From a virus: a stretch of DNA of 38,962 nucleotides. The stretch is taken from IMG/VR virus record IMGVR_UViG_3300046000_006906, positions 1-38,962 of that record; one strand, written 5' to 3'. Made by a program: the position numbers and the translations under genes. Positions 20,241 through 29,230 of this stretch are shown here, in pieces; position 1 is the first letter of the stretch, and every line of letters starts with the position of its first letter. The notes below the pieces were generated by a model. That model saw only the letters and a program-made list of their open reading frames with translations, had not been told where the DNA came from and made no database searches.

Positions 20241-20477
20241 ATGTGGAGAGCAGCCGTTATCGTTATCGCCGTAATCGGCTTGCCGTTTATGGGCCGGTGG
20301 GGGATAGCAGCCCTGCTGCTGCTGGCGTTTGCTCTTGTTCTGGACCTCCAAACGAGGCTTGAACGTGCCGAACGGCATCTTGATAGTAAGACTGAAGGGC
20401 CGGGTTTCGACCCGCAAAGCGTTGAAGCTCTGCAAGCGCCTGACCCGCGCTCAAGCGGTCCGTGGCGCGATAGATAG
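20241..20477 (+). CDS. Moron: small membrane protein antisense to the ejection protein gene, 78 aa
   Basis: Plus-strand gene overlapping the 3' end of the 787-aa minus-strand gene by 191 bp. Two hydrophobic stretches (AAVIVIAVIGLPFMG and GIAALLLLAFALVL, about 4-34) are followed by an amphipathic helix DLQTRLERAERHLD and a polar tail. The promoter-like box shared with the moron at 17449 supports it. Likely expressed in the lysogen; membrane location suggests exclusion of other phages, which is inference. Confidence 0.57.
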   Translation: MWRAAVIVIAVIGLPFMGRWGIAALLLLAFALVLDLQTRLERAERHLDSKTEGPGFDPQSVEALQAPDPRSSGPWRDR

Positions 20478-22650
20478 TGTTGATCAGCAGTTGCGCGGGC
20501 TGCGAGTAGATCGCTGACACGCCAAGGATCGTAGGGATGGCAACAGCGGGGTTGACCACCGCGCCAGTTCCAGCCGCACCAGACGCCAAGCCAATCGTCG
20601 CAAGGCGCTCAGCCGACCCGCTGTTAGGCAGCGTTCCGGCCATAACGCCCTCAGCCGGGTCAGTCAGGTTTTGCAGGCGAGCCTCTCCGCGACCATAGGA
20701 GCGTCCCTCAGAGCGAGCCAAGACGCTGTTAAGGTTTGAAGCCGTGAACAGCCCATCATTGCGGCCCGTCGTCGGGTTGCTCGCGGCCCGGCGAATGAGT
20801 TGGAAGTTGCCATAAGCGTCATCGGTTTGACGGACGCGCGCCAGCGTCCCTGGCGATGCCTGTTCGAGCGCATCCCCCAGAACAACGCGAAGCTCGCGCA
20901 GCCCTTGAGCAAGCGGACGATCAGCAGGCCCGCCATTTGCGGCGCTATTGATCGCGGCGGAAAGCTCGGAGTCCAGTTGCTTCCACTCTTGGCCGGTGAT
21001 CGGCCCTTGCAGGCGCGTGACGACGTCCTGCGCTGAATCGCTCAGCCGCTCGCGAGCCGCCGCCGACATATTGCGCGGGTTGATCGCCGCTTGTACGCGA
21101 GCGTTGATCTGCGGGTCCGGCATGATGGTAACCGGGTTCAGGTCGGCTTTGTAACGACCAGAGATGATGTCGTCCCCGGCCCGAATGGCTTCCCGGCCCG
21201 ACACACCTTTAGGAAGACGCTCGCCAATGATGTCGAGAACCTGATTGATGGCCGCGCGACCGAAGCTCCTGACGCTCTCGCGTTCAGCAGACGCGGGCAC
21301 CGCGCCAACAAACGGAATAGAGGCCGCGCCTTGCTCAAGCGTCCGCGCGATCCGTCCGAGAATGGGAACGCCGCTCAGCAGTTGCCCCGGCGTCATATTC
21401 ACGCCAGCCCGCGAGAGTTGGCGAACAGGCCCAGCGTTAGCAACCGCTTGGCCTGCCCTTTGCGCTCCAAGGTCGAGCAGGCCAGCCGTGGCGGCTCCGA
21501 CGCCAGCACCGATGGCCGCGCCCTGTGCCTTCTCGGCAAGCCCACCCTCAGTGTTTAGCGCGCCGGACAAAAGCCCGTAGCCGCCACCAACGACAGCCGC
21601 GCGACCACCACGCGCCGCGCCAGATGCGCTTCCGATCCAGTCGCCCGTTCCTCTGACTCCGGGCGTAAACAGACCGCCGACCATCTGCATACCGACAGAC
21701 CCAGCCGGGTCTTTTGCCATCAGGGCGTCGAGTTGGTCACGGAACGCATCGCGGCCCGCCTGCGAGGCAAGCCCACGGTCAATCCCGCCTGTCATCGGAG
21801 ACAGCCAGTTGGACGCGCCGACCAGATACGGAAGACCGCCTAGTGTTTGCCCTTGAGACATATTCGCCACCCACGCGGGGACGTTCTCAGCGCCTTGGAG
21901 GGCGGCGGCGTATTCGGCCTGGTACTTCGGGTCAGCCTCGCGCTCGATGCGAGCCATGCGGCTTTTGCGCTCTCCCGCAATCTGGCCCTGATAGTCTTGG
22001 ACCTCGGCTTGCGACGCGGGATAATAAGCGCCCGAGTCTTGGTCGAAGATTTCAAACTGGCCGTTGCCGCGATTCAAAATGGCTGCGAAGCCGGAGGTGT
22101 CCTCTCCATCTAGCCCAATAGCCGAGCTGGCCCCAGCGTCGGGATAGCGCGGCTCGCGTCCCAGCCACGGTTGGAACTGGATGGTTCCCCCAGACTGCGG
22201 AGCGGCAAAAGCCCGCTCTGCATTGGCGCGGATTTGTTCGTTGTCCACGCCAGCAAGCGGCTGGACAGGGGCACCCACCGCACGGGTCGCATCCCGCCGC
22301 ATGAACCACTCATCGACGGCATCGGCGCGTTCCAAGGCTGGTTGCGCCGGAGCCATTCCGGGGTCGTAGTTGGGATCAGCCGCCATCCGCTGGCGCTGAT
22401 ACTCCATCGCCTCTTCGCGCGAGCCGTACTGCGCCGTCAGCGCGGCCAGTTCTTCCTCATCGGTAATGCCGAGGGAGTTGAGCGGCGCGGCTGCCATGCC
22501 AGACGCAGGAACGCGCGGTGCGGCCTGCGGGCGAGCGGGGGCCGGTTGACGGGCAGGGGCGGGGGCGGGAGCCTCAATCGCCGGAGCTTGTTGCCACGCC
22601 GGGGCGGACCCGCCGACTGCCGGGGCCTGCTGCCACGCCTGCTGCATCAA
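20287..22650 (-). CDS. Internal virion / DNA ejection protein, 787 aa
   Basis: Largest protein of the phage. Pro/Ala/Gln-rich disordered N-terminus (about 1-50), a middle region with Gly/Ala-rich hydrophobic stretches (AARGGRAAVVGGGYGLLSGAL, GAAIGAGVGAATAGLLDLG, about 345-400) that could insert in membranes, and a long helical C-terminus. Placed after two other ejection-type genes and before the tailspike, as in short-tailed phages whose internal proteins build the channel for DNA entry. No lysozyme-type motif is clear. Its 3' end is overlapped by the plus-strand moron. Confidence 0.75.
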   Translation of the reverse strand: MMQQAWQQAPAVGGSAPAWQQAPAIEAPAPAPARQPAPARPQAAPRVPASGMAAAPLNSLGITDEEELAALTAQYGSREEAMEYQRQRMAADPNYDPGMAPAQPALERADAVDEWFMRRDATRAVGAPVQPLAGVDNEQIRANAERAFAAPQSGGTIQFQPWLGREPRYPDAGASSAIGLDGEDTSGFAAILNRGNGQFEIFDQDSGAYYPASQAEVQDYQGQIAGERKSRMARIEREADPKYQAEYAAALQGAENVPAWVANMSQGQTLGGLPYLVGASNWLSPMTGGIDRGLASQAGRDAFRDQLDALMAKDPAGSVGMQMVGGLFTPGVRGTGDWIGSASGAARGGRAAVVGGGYGLLSGALNTEGGLAEKAQGAAIGAGVGAATAGLLDLGAQRAGQAVANAGPVRQLSRAGVNMTPGQLLSGVPILGRIARTLEQGAASIPFVGAVPASAERESVRSFGRAAINQVLDIIGERLPKGVSGREAIRAGDDIISGRYKADLNPVTIMPDPQINARVQAAINPRNMSAAARERLSDSAQDVVTRLQGPITGQEWKQLDSELSAAINSAANGGPADRPLAQGLRELRVVLGDALEQASPGTLARVRQTDDAYGNFQLIRRAASNPTTGRNDGLFTASNLNSVLARSEGRSYGRGEARLQNLTDPAEGVMAGTLPNSGSAERLATIGLASGAAGTGAVVNPAVAIPTILGVSAIYSQPAQLLINTIYRATDRLSAGQALAELQRFAGRNPALQSYYQDAVRHVQASFGGPEQEQTPAAAGLLSPTGP

Positions 22651-23897
22651 GGCTTCCTCCGGGTGACGCCGTCAGGACCTTGGAACGTGGCCCCGCTCGG
22701 CAGGCGCGCATAGTCGTCGTCGTTGTAGATGCGAACGGGCTGGCCTTGTGCCGGCGCAGCGGCGGGCGCGGGAGCCGCGCCACCGTTCGGGCGACGCTGA
22801 GCCAGAAGGTTCTCACGTCCAGCGCGAAGCCGGTCGTTGTTGGCCATAACGGTCGGAAGGCGACGCAGGACATAATCCCGGTTGTCGATGTTCGACAGCA
22901 GGGCGCGAGCCTCGCGGATGGCGTCCTGATCGGTTTGCGGGCCGACGTTCAAGCGCAGCGACTCAGACACCGCCGCCTCGATTTCCGAGACGTAATCACC
23001 GTAGGCAGCGGCTTCCGGCGTCATGCCGATGCCGGTCGCCAGCGCCGCCTTGTAACGAGCCGCATTGAACGGCGAGAGGTCGAACGCGGGCGGGGTTCCC
23101 GTTTGAGGGTCGCCACCAATGGCCGTCAACTGCCTGCGGAAACGCTCGTTTGAGGCATTAAAGCCCTCAATGGCCGCTCGGTCCTCATTGTCGCCCGGTC
23201 GCGGGGCATTCTGGGCCGCGAAGAACCTATCACGGTCAAGCGAAAGCAGGGCGGCACGATATTCTTCGTCGCTTCCGTATTTGTCGCGGTCAAGCTCAAG
23301 CCGCAGCGCGTCCAGCCGACGCCGCTCAGCGTCATCCGCCGCCTTTTGGACCGCGCTTGTTTGGTCGATGCCCTCTTGGATGGTCGGACCCCGCGTCATG
23401 AGCGTCTGGGGCTGCGGACTCATCGGGTCAAGCCTCACAAGGCTGTCTCCAAACTCCACGTCGCGAGGCGCACTGACGCGCTGGCCGGTTCCGATGAGGG
23501 ACTGAACGCCTCCCGCTCCGATGACTTGGGGCGAATACTGCGAGGCCAGGTTCTCCCCAAACTTCTCCGGGTTTAGGTCAAACGCCAGCATGGCAGCCGG
23601 ACCCATCGCTTCAGCCGCTTGACGCAGTTGAGCGCGGCGAGCCTCCATTTGCGGACGCATGGCCTCGGCTTGCAGGCGCTCGCGTTCAGCGTCCAGCCCC
23701 TCGGTCACCGTCTGGCCACCGAGAACGCGGTCAAACACACGCCAGCCGGACACGCGGGGGCGCTGCGGGGCAACCGGAGCCGGGGCAATGCGAGGCCCGC
23801 CCGACTGGATCAGGCTCATCACGTTGGGGTCGAGAAGGCCGTAGCGTTGAGGCTGGCCGGGGCGATTGTATTGGCCGGTGTCGAGCAAACCCATCAA
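22647..23897 (-). CDS. Internal virion protein, 416 aa
   Basis: Gln-, Arg- and Pro-rich protein: GLLDTGQYNRPGQPQRYGLL at the start, a long helix with ERERLQAEAMRPQMEARRAQLRQ, then a second helical region (AERRRLDALRLELDRDKYGS) and a Pro/Ala-rich end. No membrane segment. Order and style match ejection proteins of podoviruses. Four-base overlap with the following gene. Confidence 0.7.
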   Translation of the reverse strand: MMGLLDTGQYNRPGQPQRYGLLDPNVMSLIQSGGPRIAPAPVAPQRPRVSGWRVFDRVLGGQTVTEGLDAERERLQAEAMRPQMEARRAQLRQAAEAMGPAAMLAFDLNPEKFGENLASQYSPQVIGAGGVQSLIGTGQRVSAPRDVEFGDSLVRLDPMSPQPQTLMTRGPTIQEGIDQTSAVQKAADDAERRRLDALRLELDRDKYGSDEEYRAALLSLDRDRFFAAQNAPRPGDNEDRAAIEGFNASNERFRRQLTAIGGDPQTGTPPAFDLSPFNAARYKAALATGIGMTPEAAAYGDYVSEIEAAVSESLRLNVGPQTDQDAIREARALLSNIDNRDYVLRRLPTVMANNDRLRAGRENLLAQRRPNGGAAPAPAAAPAQGQPVRIYNDDDYARLPSGATFQGPDGVTRRKP

Positions 23898-24473
23898 TCA
23901 ACCTCCGTAGGTGAAGCCGAGGTTCATCCCCGTGGTTGTTCCGCGCGTCTGGCCTCGCGAGTTGCCTTGCGTGTTGGTCACAGTCTCCTGACCCAGCAGG
24001 GCAAGAAGCTGGTTGATCTGGTTCTGCGTGTTGGCGTCGAACTGATTGCGGTTGGCGTTCTCGCCTTGCGCCACGCCTTGAGCTTCCGAGAAGCCGCGCG
24101 AACGAAGCCCGCCGAGGGTCGTTGCGAGCGTCCGGTCATACTGGCCGGCCAGTTCAGCTTCAGCGATGCCGCGCCGCTTGTCCCCGAACGCGCCAGCGCC
24201 CGCGATGTCCGACCGTTGCTGATTGGCGGCAAGGTCGCGGTTGGCGTTGATGTCAGCCGTGGTCGCGTCGATGACCTCCTGCTGATAAGGGTTCATGTAG
24301 GTCTGGTAATCGTTGGCACCGAGAGCCTGGTATCGCTGTCCCCCAAGCTCACCCAAGCGACCGGACAGCATATCGAACGAGCGATCCGACAGCCGCGTGG
24401 ATGCGGTCTGGTCGAAGCTCTGGTTCGAGGAACCTTTGGACTTCTGCTTGCTCGCACCAGCACTGATTGCCAT
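23898..24473 (-). CDS. Internal virion protein, 191 aa
   Basis: ATG 24473 (AISAGASKQKSKGSS) is preferred over an upstream in-frame start. YQTYMNPYQQEVIDATTADINANRDLAANQQRSD and GAGAFGDKRRGIAEAEL are the marks of a family of small ejection-associated proteins in podoviruses. Gln- and Asn-rich C-terminus. First of the three ejection genes. Confidence 0.75.
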   Translation of the reverse strand: MAISAGASKQKSKGSSNQSFDQTASTRLSDRSFDMLSGRLGELGGQRYQALGANDYQTYMNPYQQEVIDATTADINANRDLAANQQRSDIAGAGAFGDKRRGIAEAELAGQYDRTLATTLGGLRSRGFSEAQGVAQGENANRNQFDANTQNQINQLLALLGQETVTNTQGNSRGQTRGTTTGMNLGFTYGG

Positions 24474-24477
24474 TGTC

Positions 24478-24822
24478 TTACAGTTCCTTTTCGATAGCAG
24501 GGTCGGGCAGTCGGTAGCCGTGCCGAAGCGCGTACCGTTGCCAGCCTTTGCGGCCCGTCGCCGCCGCGTAATCACAGCCGTGTTGTCGTCCGAACGCCTC
24601 GATCACCGGGCCAAGTTCGGACATCGCCTTGAGCGTCCCGCCCGCCGCGAAAATGTGCATCACCTTGTGGCGGGGTGACGTAATGAACTCCCCGACCATG
24701 CAACCCTCTTTGTGCATGAACAGGTGGAAAGCGCCCGCTTGAACGCCGTGCCAAATCTCGTCCGGCGTCCACCCCGACCCGTCTAGGGCCGAGGCGATCC
24801 AGCCCCTAACTCTTGAGTCCAA
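24478..24822 (-). CDS. GNAT-like internal virion or tail accessory protein, 114 aa
   Basis: Starts at TTG 24822, slightly inside the previous gene. The end GRKGWQRYALRHGYRL and the core FITSPRHKVMHIFAAGG resemble the acetyltransferase-like proteins found among podovirus structural genes (T7 gp13 type). Whether it has enzyme activity is unknown. Confidence 0.7.
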   Translation of the reverse strand: MDSRVRGWIASALDGSGWTPDEIWHGVQAGAFHLFMHKEGCMVGEFITSPRHKVMHIFAAGGTLKAMSELGPVIEAFGRQHGCDYAAATGRKGWQRYALRHGYRLPDPAIEKEL

Positions 24823-25000
24823 GAGCCTTCGCCAAGTCTTCTTGCTTGTAGGAACGGTCAGGAAACAGGATCAGGTCCGTCCCGTCCGTGGCCACAGAAA
24901 TGACCGTAGGGGCCTCGGGGTCGCCGTAACTGACAACGGCCCGCTTTCCTTCGACTTGCGCCTCCACGCCGTCCGGAAGGGCATCCAGAGCGATCCTCAC
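24806..25000 (-). CDS. Hypothetical protein, 64 aa
   Basis: Short beta-rich protein (AQVEGKRAVVSYGDP, PTVISVATDGTDLILFP) with a helical end (EDLAKALGLKS). Start overlaps the previous stop by 4 bp; end overlaps the next gene by 17. Located in the tail block. Unrecognised. Confidence 0.68.
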   Translation of the reverse strand: MRIALDALPDGVEAQVEGKRAVVSYGDPEAPTVISVATDGTDLILFPDRSYKQEDLAKALGLKS

Positions 25001-25206
25001 AGCGCCACCGCCGACAATGCGCCCGCGTTGCTCACTACGACCGACCAGCGCGAGCCGTTCGGGGATGACAGGATCAGTTTTTCGGACCCTGCGACCTCCA
25101 CGTCCTGCTGCTTCTTGCGGTTTTCCCCGTCGCGTTGGTCGAGCGTCTTGCGGAAGCGGTCCTGATCGTCTTTCGAGTAGGCCCCTGGTGCGCGCGGAAG
25201 GCTCAT
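24997..25206 (-). CDS. Hypothetical virion-region protein, 69 aa
   Basis: MSLPRAPGAYSKDDQDRFR at the start and SEKLILSSPNGSRWSVVVSN near the end form a pattern common in short-tailed phages of Proteobacteria just downstream of the tail stabilisation gene. Function not known. Overlaps neighbours by 4 bp. Confidence 0.75.
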   Translation of the reverse strand: MSLPRAPGAYSKDDQDRFRKTLDQRDGENRKKQQDVEVAGSEKLILSSPNGSRWSVVVSNAGALSAVAL

Positions 25207-26669
25207 CGTCCGCTCCCTTGCTTCACATCAAACCGGGGCTTGCCGAGGCGGAAATCGACATCTGCGTCGCCCGTGTAGGTCACCGAGACCATGCGACCGG
25301 AGAAGCGCAGATCGGTCTTCGTCGCAGCCGACACAGCCGCAACCGAAACAGGCGAGTCGAGCGGGTAGTCACGCACCGAGAACGACGCCGCGACGCTGCC
25401 CAAGGTGTTTTCGTCGGGGATGTAGGCGTGAACCTCCATCGTCGTGTCGCCTTGGCCAATCTCCACCGGACCCGAGGTCGCGAAGGGCTGGCGAGCGTCC
25501 TTTAGGTTCCCGGTTTCGTGCGAATAGACGTAGCCGTTCGCGCCGACCAGTTGCGGGTATTGCAGGACTTCCCGGTCAACACCGCAGAGCCGGGCAAGCG
25601 AGCCGATGCCCCAATGGTTTTCGTGGTAGTTGTAGAACACATAGCGGTCGCACTCTTCGGAGTCCGCCGAGGGGTAGTGCCACCAGACTTCGCCCCAGAG
25701 CGAGTTGTGCCACGCCGAGACCTTCGACACCTGCACCGTGTTGATGTCGGAGAAGACATAATCCGACACCTCGCAGGGTAGGTCGTCAACGTAGCCGTTG
25801 TAGGTCCAGAAGCCGTTGGTCCCCATCCAATAGGCTTTGTCGTCAACGGTCGCGACGCAGTTCTTGGAGATCACCCCGCAGCCCGTGGCGAGCTGGTCGA
25901 ACGAATAGACGAAGGGAAGGCCCTCGTACTTCATGAAATACACGTCCACGTCGGTGAAAATCAGGTTCCCGCCGCGCACCCGATGCCCGCTCTGAAGCGA
26001 GCCGTTCGTCTGAAGCCGCTTGCCACCCGCAAGGTTGGTGGCGGAAGGCGTCCAATCGGTGTTGTCCTCCGCATCGCACCAATCGACCGCGCGAGGGTCT
26101 TCGTCCGACCCAAGGGCAACCATGATGCGTTCAGCGGTGACGAAGATCGACTCCGCAGTCGGGGCACCAGAGATAGGCGCGGCAAGGCTGGAGGTGTTCA
26201 GTTGCCATTCGTAGACGGTCGAGCCTGCGGTGCCGACCAGATACTCGCCCCAGGTATCCAACGCCCACACCGTCGCGGGGATGATGTTGGTCGAGCCGAG
26301 GCGGGGCGTTCCGTAAAGCCCGCGTCCGTAAAGCCCCTCACCATAGCCACCGCCGAACACCGCATCAGGCCTGCCAGCCGTAAAGCCGGTGGGCGTGATG
26401 TCATTTACCGAACCCGAGCGCGAGACGGCATACAGATGCGAGTGGGTACCTACGCCGGTCCAAGCCGCGTTGGAGTTGCTGACCCAAGTGATAGCGCAAC
26501 GGGCCTTGCCGGAGACAGCCGACGACGACCGCGCGACCCAGCCGCCAACGGGGCGAGCCGTGCCCTCATGCCAGCGCCACAGGTCGGAGTCGTAGAAGCG
26601 ACCCGAGGACTCGTACCGCGTTCCGTTACGGTAAACGCCCGGCGGAATATCGAGCGTGATAAGGCCCAT
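25203..26669 (-). CDS. Tail hub / packaged-DNA stabilisation protein, 488 aa
   Basis: Beta-propeller-like protein similar in layout to P22 gp10-type plugs: ITLDIPPGVYRNGTRYESSGRFYDSDLWRWHEG at the start, then repeated WD-type strands (WVSNSNAAWTGVGTHSHLYAV, YLVGTAGSTVYEW, VYFMKYEGLPFVYSFDQLATGCGV). It would close the portal channel and carry the tailspikes. Located after connector genes, as expected for the short tail. Confidence 0.82.
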   Translation of the reverse strand: MGLITLDIPPGVYRNGTRYESSGRFYDSDLWRWHEGTARPVGGWVARSSSAVSGKARCAITWVSNSNAAWTGVGTHSHLYAVSRSGSVNDITPTGFTAGRPDAVFGGGYGEGLYGRGLYGTPRLGSTNIIPATVWALDTWGEYLVGTAGSTVYEWQLNTSSLAAPISGAPTAESIFVTAERIMVALGSDEDPRAVDWCDAEDNTDWTPSATNLAGGKRLQTNGSLQSGHRVRGGNLIFTDVDVYFMKYEGLPFVYSFDQLATGCGVISKNCVATVDDKAYWMGTNGFWTYNGYVDDLPCEVSDYVFSDINTVQVSKVSAWHNSLWGEVWWHYPSADSEECDRYVFYNYHENHWGIGSLARLCGVDREVLQYPQLVGANGYVYSHETGNLKDARQPFATSGPVEIGQGDTTMEVHAYIPDENTLGSVAASFSVRDYPLDSPVSVAAVSAATKTDLRFSGRMVSVTYTGDADVDFRLGKPRFDVKQGSGR

Positions 26670-27280
26670 CAGATGAAGCCAGACACCGAGACGACGATGG
26701 GGTTTTGCGTGGACCAGTAAATGCGAACTGAGCCGGTCGCGGTGTTGTCGTAACCCTGAAGCGACCCAATAGGATTCTTGATGCTGACGTGGACCGCGTA
26801 GGAAGTTGACGGCAACGCATCCGTAAAGGTCAAATCGGCATACGCCACGCCCGCAGACTCGGTGACGTTGGAGATGCTGGCCACGTTCATCGCGGCAGCA
26901 ATCGTCGGTGTCGAGCCGTTCACGCTAGTCGAGTTGATGATGCAGCCAAAGGCACGGCCATAGCCCGCCTGCCACGTCCCCGCGCCGGTCAGAACCTTGC
27001 GCTTGTCACCCGCTACCGTGGCCGGGGCCAAGCCCTTGACGCCGCCCGAGCCTGAATCGCCAACAACGGCATTCAGCATGGCCGTAGCCTCAGTGGCCGT
27101 CAGCCGCTCAACCTCGCCGGTCGTGCCCTCGTTGCGCCCGAGAATGGTGTTGGCCGTGGTCGTGTTTAGCATCGACAGATCAGCAGCGATCTGGCCCAGC
27201 GAGACGTTGAGTTCAGTGCCCCATGTGTCTTCGTCAGCGCCAACCGTGGGGGTTGCGCCCGTGTAGGTAATAGCGGTCAA
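26669..27280 (-). CDS. Tail or fibre protein, 203 aa
   Basis: N-terminal part ITYTGATPTVGADEDTWGTELNVSLGQIAADLSMLNTTTANTILGR is typical of podovirus tail-fibre-like proteins; the C-terminal half is beta-rich with aromatic ends (ALPSTSYAVHVSIKNPIGSL, YWSTQNPIVVSVSGFI). Lies between connector and tail hub. Likely a structural tail protein. Confidence 0.72.
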   Translation of the reverse strand: MTAITYTGATPTVGADEDTWGTELNVSLGQIAADLSMLNTTTANTILGRNEGTTGEVERLTATEATAMLNAVVGDSGSGGVKGLAPATVAGDKRKVLTGAGTWQAGYGRAFGCIINSTSVNGSTPTIAAAMNVASISNVTESAGVAYADLTFTDALPSTSYAVHVSIKNPIGSLQGYDNTATGSVRIYWSTQNPIVVSVSGFI

Positions 27281-27885
27281 AACGACCTCCCGGCTCTGGC
27301 GTTAACGGTGGAGGGGTAGGCCGTGCGCTTTTCGTCAGCCTCAATCGCGCTCAGAGCCTCCGCATAGGCGTTGCGAATGGTCTGCCGGTCATCGTCGCGG
27401 AAATAGATCAGGGCTTGCGAGAGAGCGCCGTAGAGGTACGCATCGGGATGCTTCCGCAGCAGCCAGTTGGTCGCCACGCTCGCGCTCAGCGCGGGGATGC
27501 GGCGGCGGTAGCGAAGCCGGGCCTCGTATTCACTGTCAGGCACCGGGTCGAACACGAAAGAATCCGTAACCGTGTAGCGAACCGGCTTACCCGTGCCAAA
27601 AGCGCCGTCAAACTCATCCGGCTTGGCATATTCCAGGGGGTAGGCAGGCGAGCCTTCAATGCGGAACGACCGGACGCCCGCAAAGTCGCAGGGCAGGGCC
27701 ATCTCCTCGTTGGAAATGGTCACCGTGGTAGTCGCGGTCATCTCGCGCACGTCAAGCTCGCGGTTGGCCTGCGCTTCAAACAGCGCGATCCATTCCGCAG
27801 CCTTGTCTCCGACGCTCGCCAGCCCGGCCTTGTTCGCCCAATCGGCCAGTGCGGTCTTGAGGTTGGCGTAGCTGTCGAGGGCCAT
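27277..27885 (-). CDS. Head-to-tail adaptor protein, 202 aa
   Basis: MALDSYANLKTALADWANKAGL, FEAQANRELDVREM, and VFDPVPDSEYEARLRYRRRIPAL are marks of the gp4/gp6-type adaptor family that binds under the portal in podoviruses. Helical ends (HPDAYLYGALSQALIYF) agree. Overlaps the next gene by 4 bp. Confidence 0.8.
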   Translation of the reverse strand: MALDSYANLKTALADWANKAGLASVGDKAAEWIALFEAQANRELDVREMTATTTVTISNEEMALPCDFAGVRSFRIEGSPAYPLEYAKPDEFDGAFGTGKPVRYTVTDSFVFDPVPDSEYEARLRYRRRIPALSASVATNWLLRKHPDAYLYGALSQALIYFRDDDRQTIRNAYAEALSAIEADEKRTAYPSTVNARAGRSF

Positions 27886-28211
27886 CAGACATTCCCCGGA
27901 CGTGTGCGGAAGGCAAAGTTGTCGGGATCGTTAAGCCAGCGCTTCATCGCCACGGGATCATCCGCAACGCCGCGCTTCTTGAGGTCCATCCAGATATTGA
28001 GCGGGATCGAGGCGACCTTGGTCTTGTGGTCGTAGCCGTCGCCCCACTTGTCCTTGCCGTTGGAAAACTGGCGTTGGTGGACCTTGTTTAGTTCAATGAT
28101 GCCGGTCACGTCCTGCGCTGTGCGGATCGTGGACACGCCGGTCATTTCGTCGGTGTCGATGTATTGACGGATGCCCGTCAGCGGATCGAAGTCCAGAAGA
28201 CGTTCGGACAT
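27885..28211 (-). CDS. Hypothetical virion-region protein, 108 aa
   Basis: LLDFDPLTGIRQYIDTDEMTG, KDKWGDGYDHKTKVASIPL and RWLNDPDNFAFRTRPGNV. Proteins of this layout lie between capsid and adaptor genes in podoviruses of this type; a head-completion role is likely but not shown. First gene after the capsid terminator. Confidence 0.75.
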   Translation of the reverse strand: MSERLLDFDPLTGIRQYIDTDEMTGVSTIRTAQDVTGIIELNKVHQRQFSNGKDKWGDGYDHKTKVASIPLNIWMDLKKRGVADDPVAMKRWLNDPDNFAFRTRPGNV

Positions 28212-28224
28212 TCAGCCTCCTGTG

Positions 28225-28253
28225 AAAAAGGGGGCAGCCGAAGCCACCCCCTT
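28225..28253 (-). terminator. Terminator after the major capsid gene
   Basis: On the minus strand GGGGGTGGC-TTCG-GCTGCCCCC (two G-T pairs, UUCG loop) is followed by TTTTT. A strong Rho-independent terminator in the 65-bp gap after the capsid gene, suited to make capsid mRNA more abundant than the tail genes. Confidence 0.85.
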
Positions 28254-28276
28254 CTCAGTCGTTAGTGACGCCAGAC

Positions 28277-29230
28277 CTACAGGAGGTCGCGGACGACCGC
28301 GTGAGCAGCCTCGTTGGTCACTTCGAGGCCGCATTCCTCGATCATGTGGTACTTCACAGCGTCGCCGGTCTTGGCCAGCTCTTCCACGAAGTACGGACGC
28401 AGGACGCGCTTCTTCGCCTGCGACGGGTCGATCAGATACGCCAGGTCGGTCGGCATGAAGCGGTTCGGAACCACGTTCAGATTGCCGAAGTCGGACACGT
28501 ACACGTCCACGGCACCGATGATGGTGGCCTGTTGAGCGCCAGCGACGGCAGAGCGGATTTCCGCAATACCGGCGAAGGCCGAGGTCTCTTGCTTCTTGGC
28601 CGGGGAGACCATGAGCATCGAGACTTCGCCGCCCGCGTTGTACTGGAGCAGCAGAGCCGCCTTCAGCAGAGCCTCCGACCAGGCGCGGTCAGTGCCATCG
28701 GTACGGGCCGTCACGGGGACGCCGCCGGTGATGGTGTAGGCGGTGCCCGACGTGCCGTTGGTGTCGTTGGTGAACAGCCACGAGTCCAGACCAGCGGTCA
28801 CGCGGGCCGTGGTCGAGTTGCCAGCGACGGCGACGTTGCCCGAGGTGAACGCCTTCTCCTGATCGCGCTTGATTTCCTTGCCGCGCTTGGCGGTTTGGTA
28901 CGCGATTTCGGACTTGCGGCCCGCCTTCTTCACCCGTTCAGCCGTTCCCGAGATGGTGAACGACTTCTTGAAAATCTGGGTGTAGTTGACGTAGCGCGTG
29001 GTCGCGGCCACCGCGTCAGCCGTGGTGTCGTCGCCTTCGATGGCGGCGTTGGCGGCGGCAGCGGCGAGGCTGTCGGTCTGCCAGTCGAACTGCGTGTTAT
29101 CGCAGGACGACTTACCGATGTTCGACAGGAACGGCGTGTCGGTCGGGCTGATGTTGGAGATCACGTCCGACAGGTCTTCGCGGACACCGATCAGATCGTA
29201 TTTGTCGTAGGTATTGGTGGGTTGGGCCAT
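28277..29230 (-). CDS. Major capsid protein, SU10 type (DUF5309)
   Basis: Forms the head shell. 317 aa: NTYDKYDLIGVREDLSDVIS then ISPTDTPFLSNIGKSS is the start of the SU10/DUF5309 capsid family with HK97 fold; RYVNYTQIFKKSFTISGTAERVKKAGR and ALLKAALLLQYNAGGEVSMLMVSP follow, and DVYVSDFGNLNVVPNRFMP near residue 245. Located after the scaffold gene, stop followed by a strong terminator. Confidence 0.92.
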   Translation of the reverse strand: MAQPTNTYDKYDLIGVREDLSDVISNISPTDTPFLSNIGKSSCDNTQFDWQTDSLAAAAANAAIEGDDTTADAVAATTRYVNYTQIFKKSFTISGTAERVKKAGRKSEIAYQTAKRGKEIKRDQEKAFTSGNVAVAGNSTTARVTAGLDSWLFTNDTNGTSGTAYTITGGVPVTARTDGTDRAWSEALLKAALLLQYNAGGEVSMLMVSPAKKQETSAFAGIAEIRSAVAGAQQATIIGAVDVYVSDFGNLNVVPNRFMPTDLAYLIDPSQAKKRVLRPYFVEELAKTGDAVKYHMIEECGLEVTNEAAHAVVRDLL

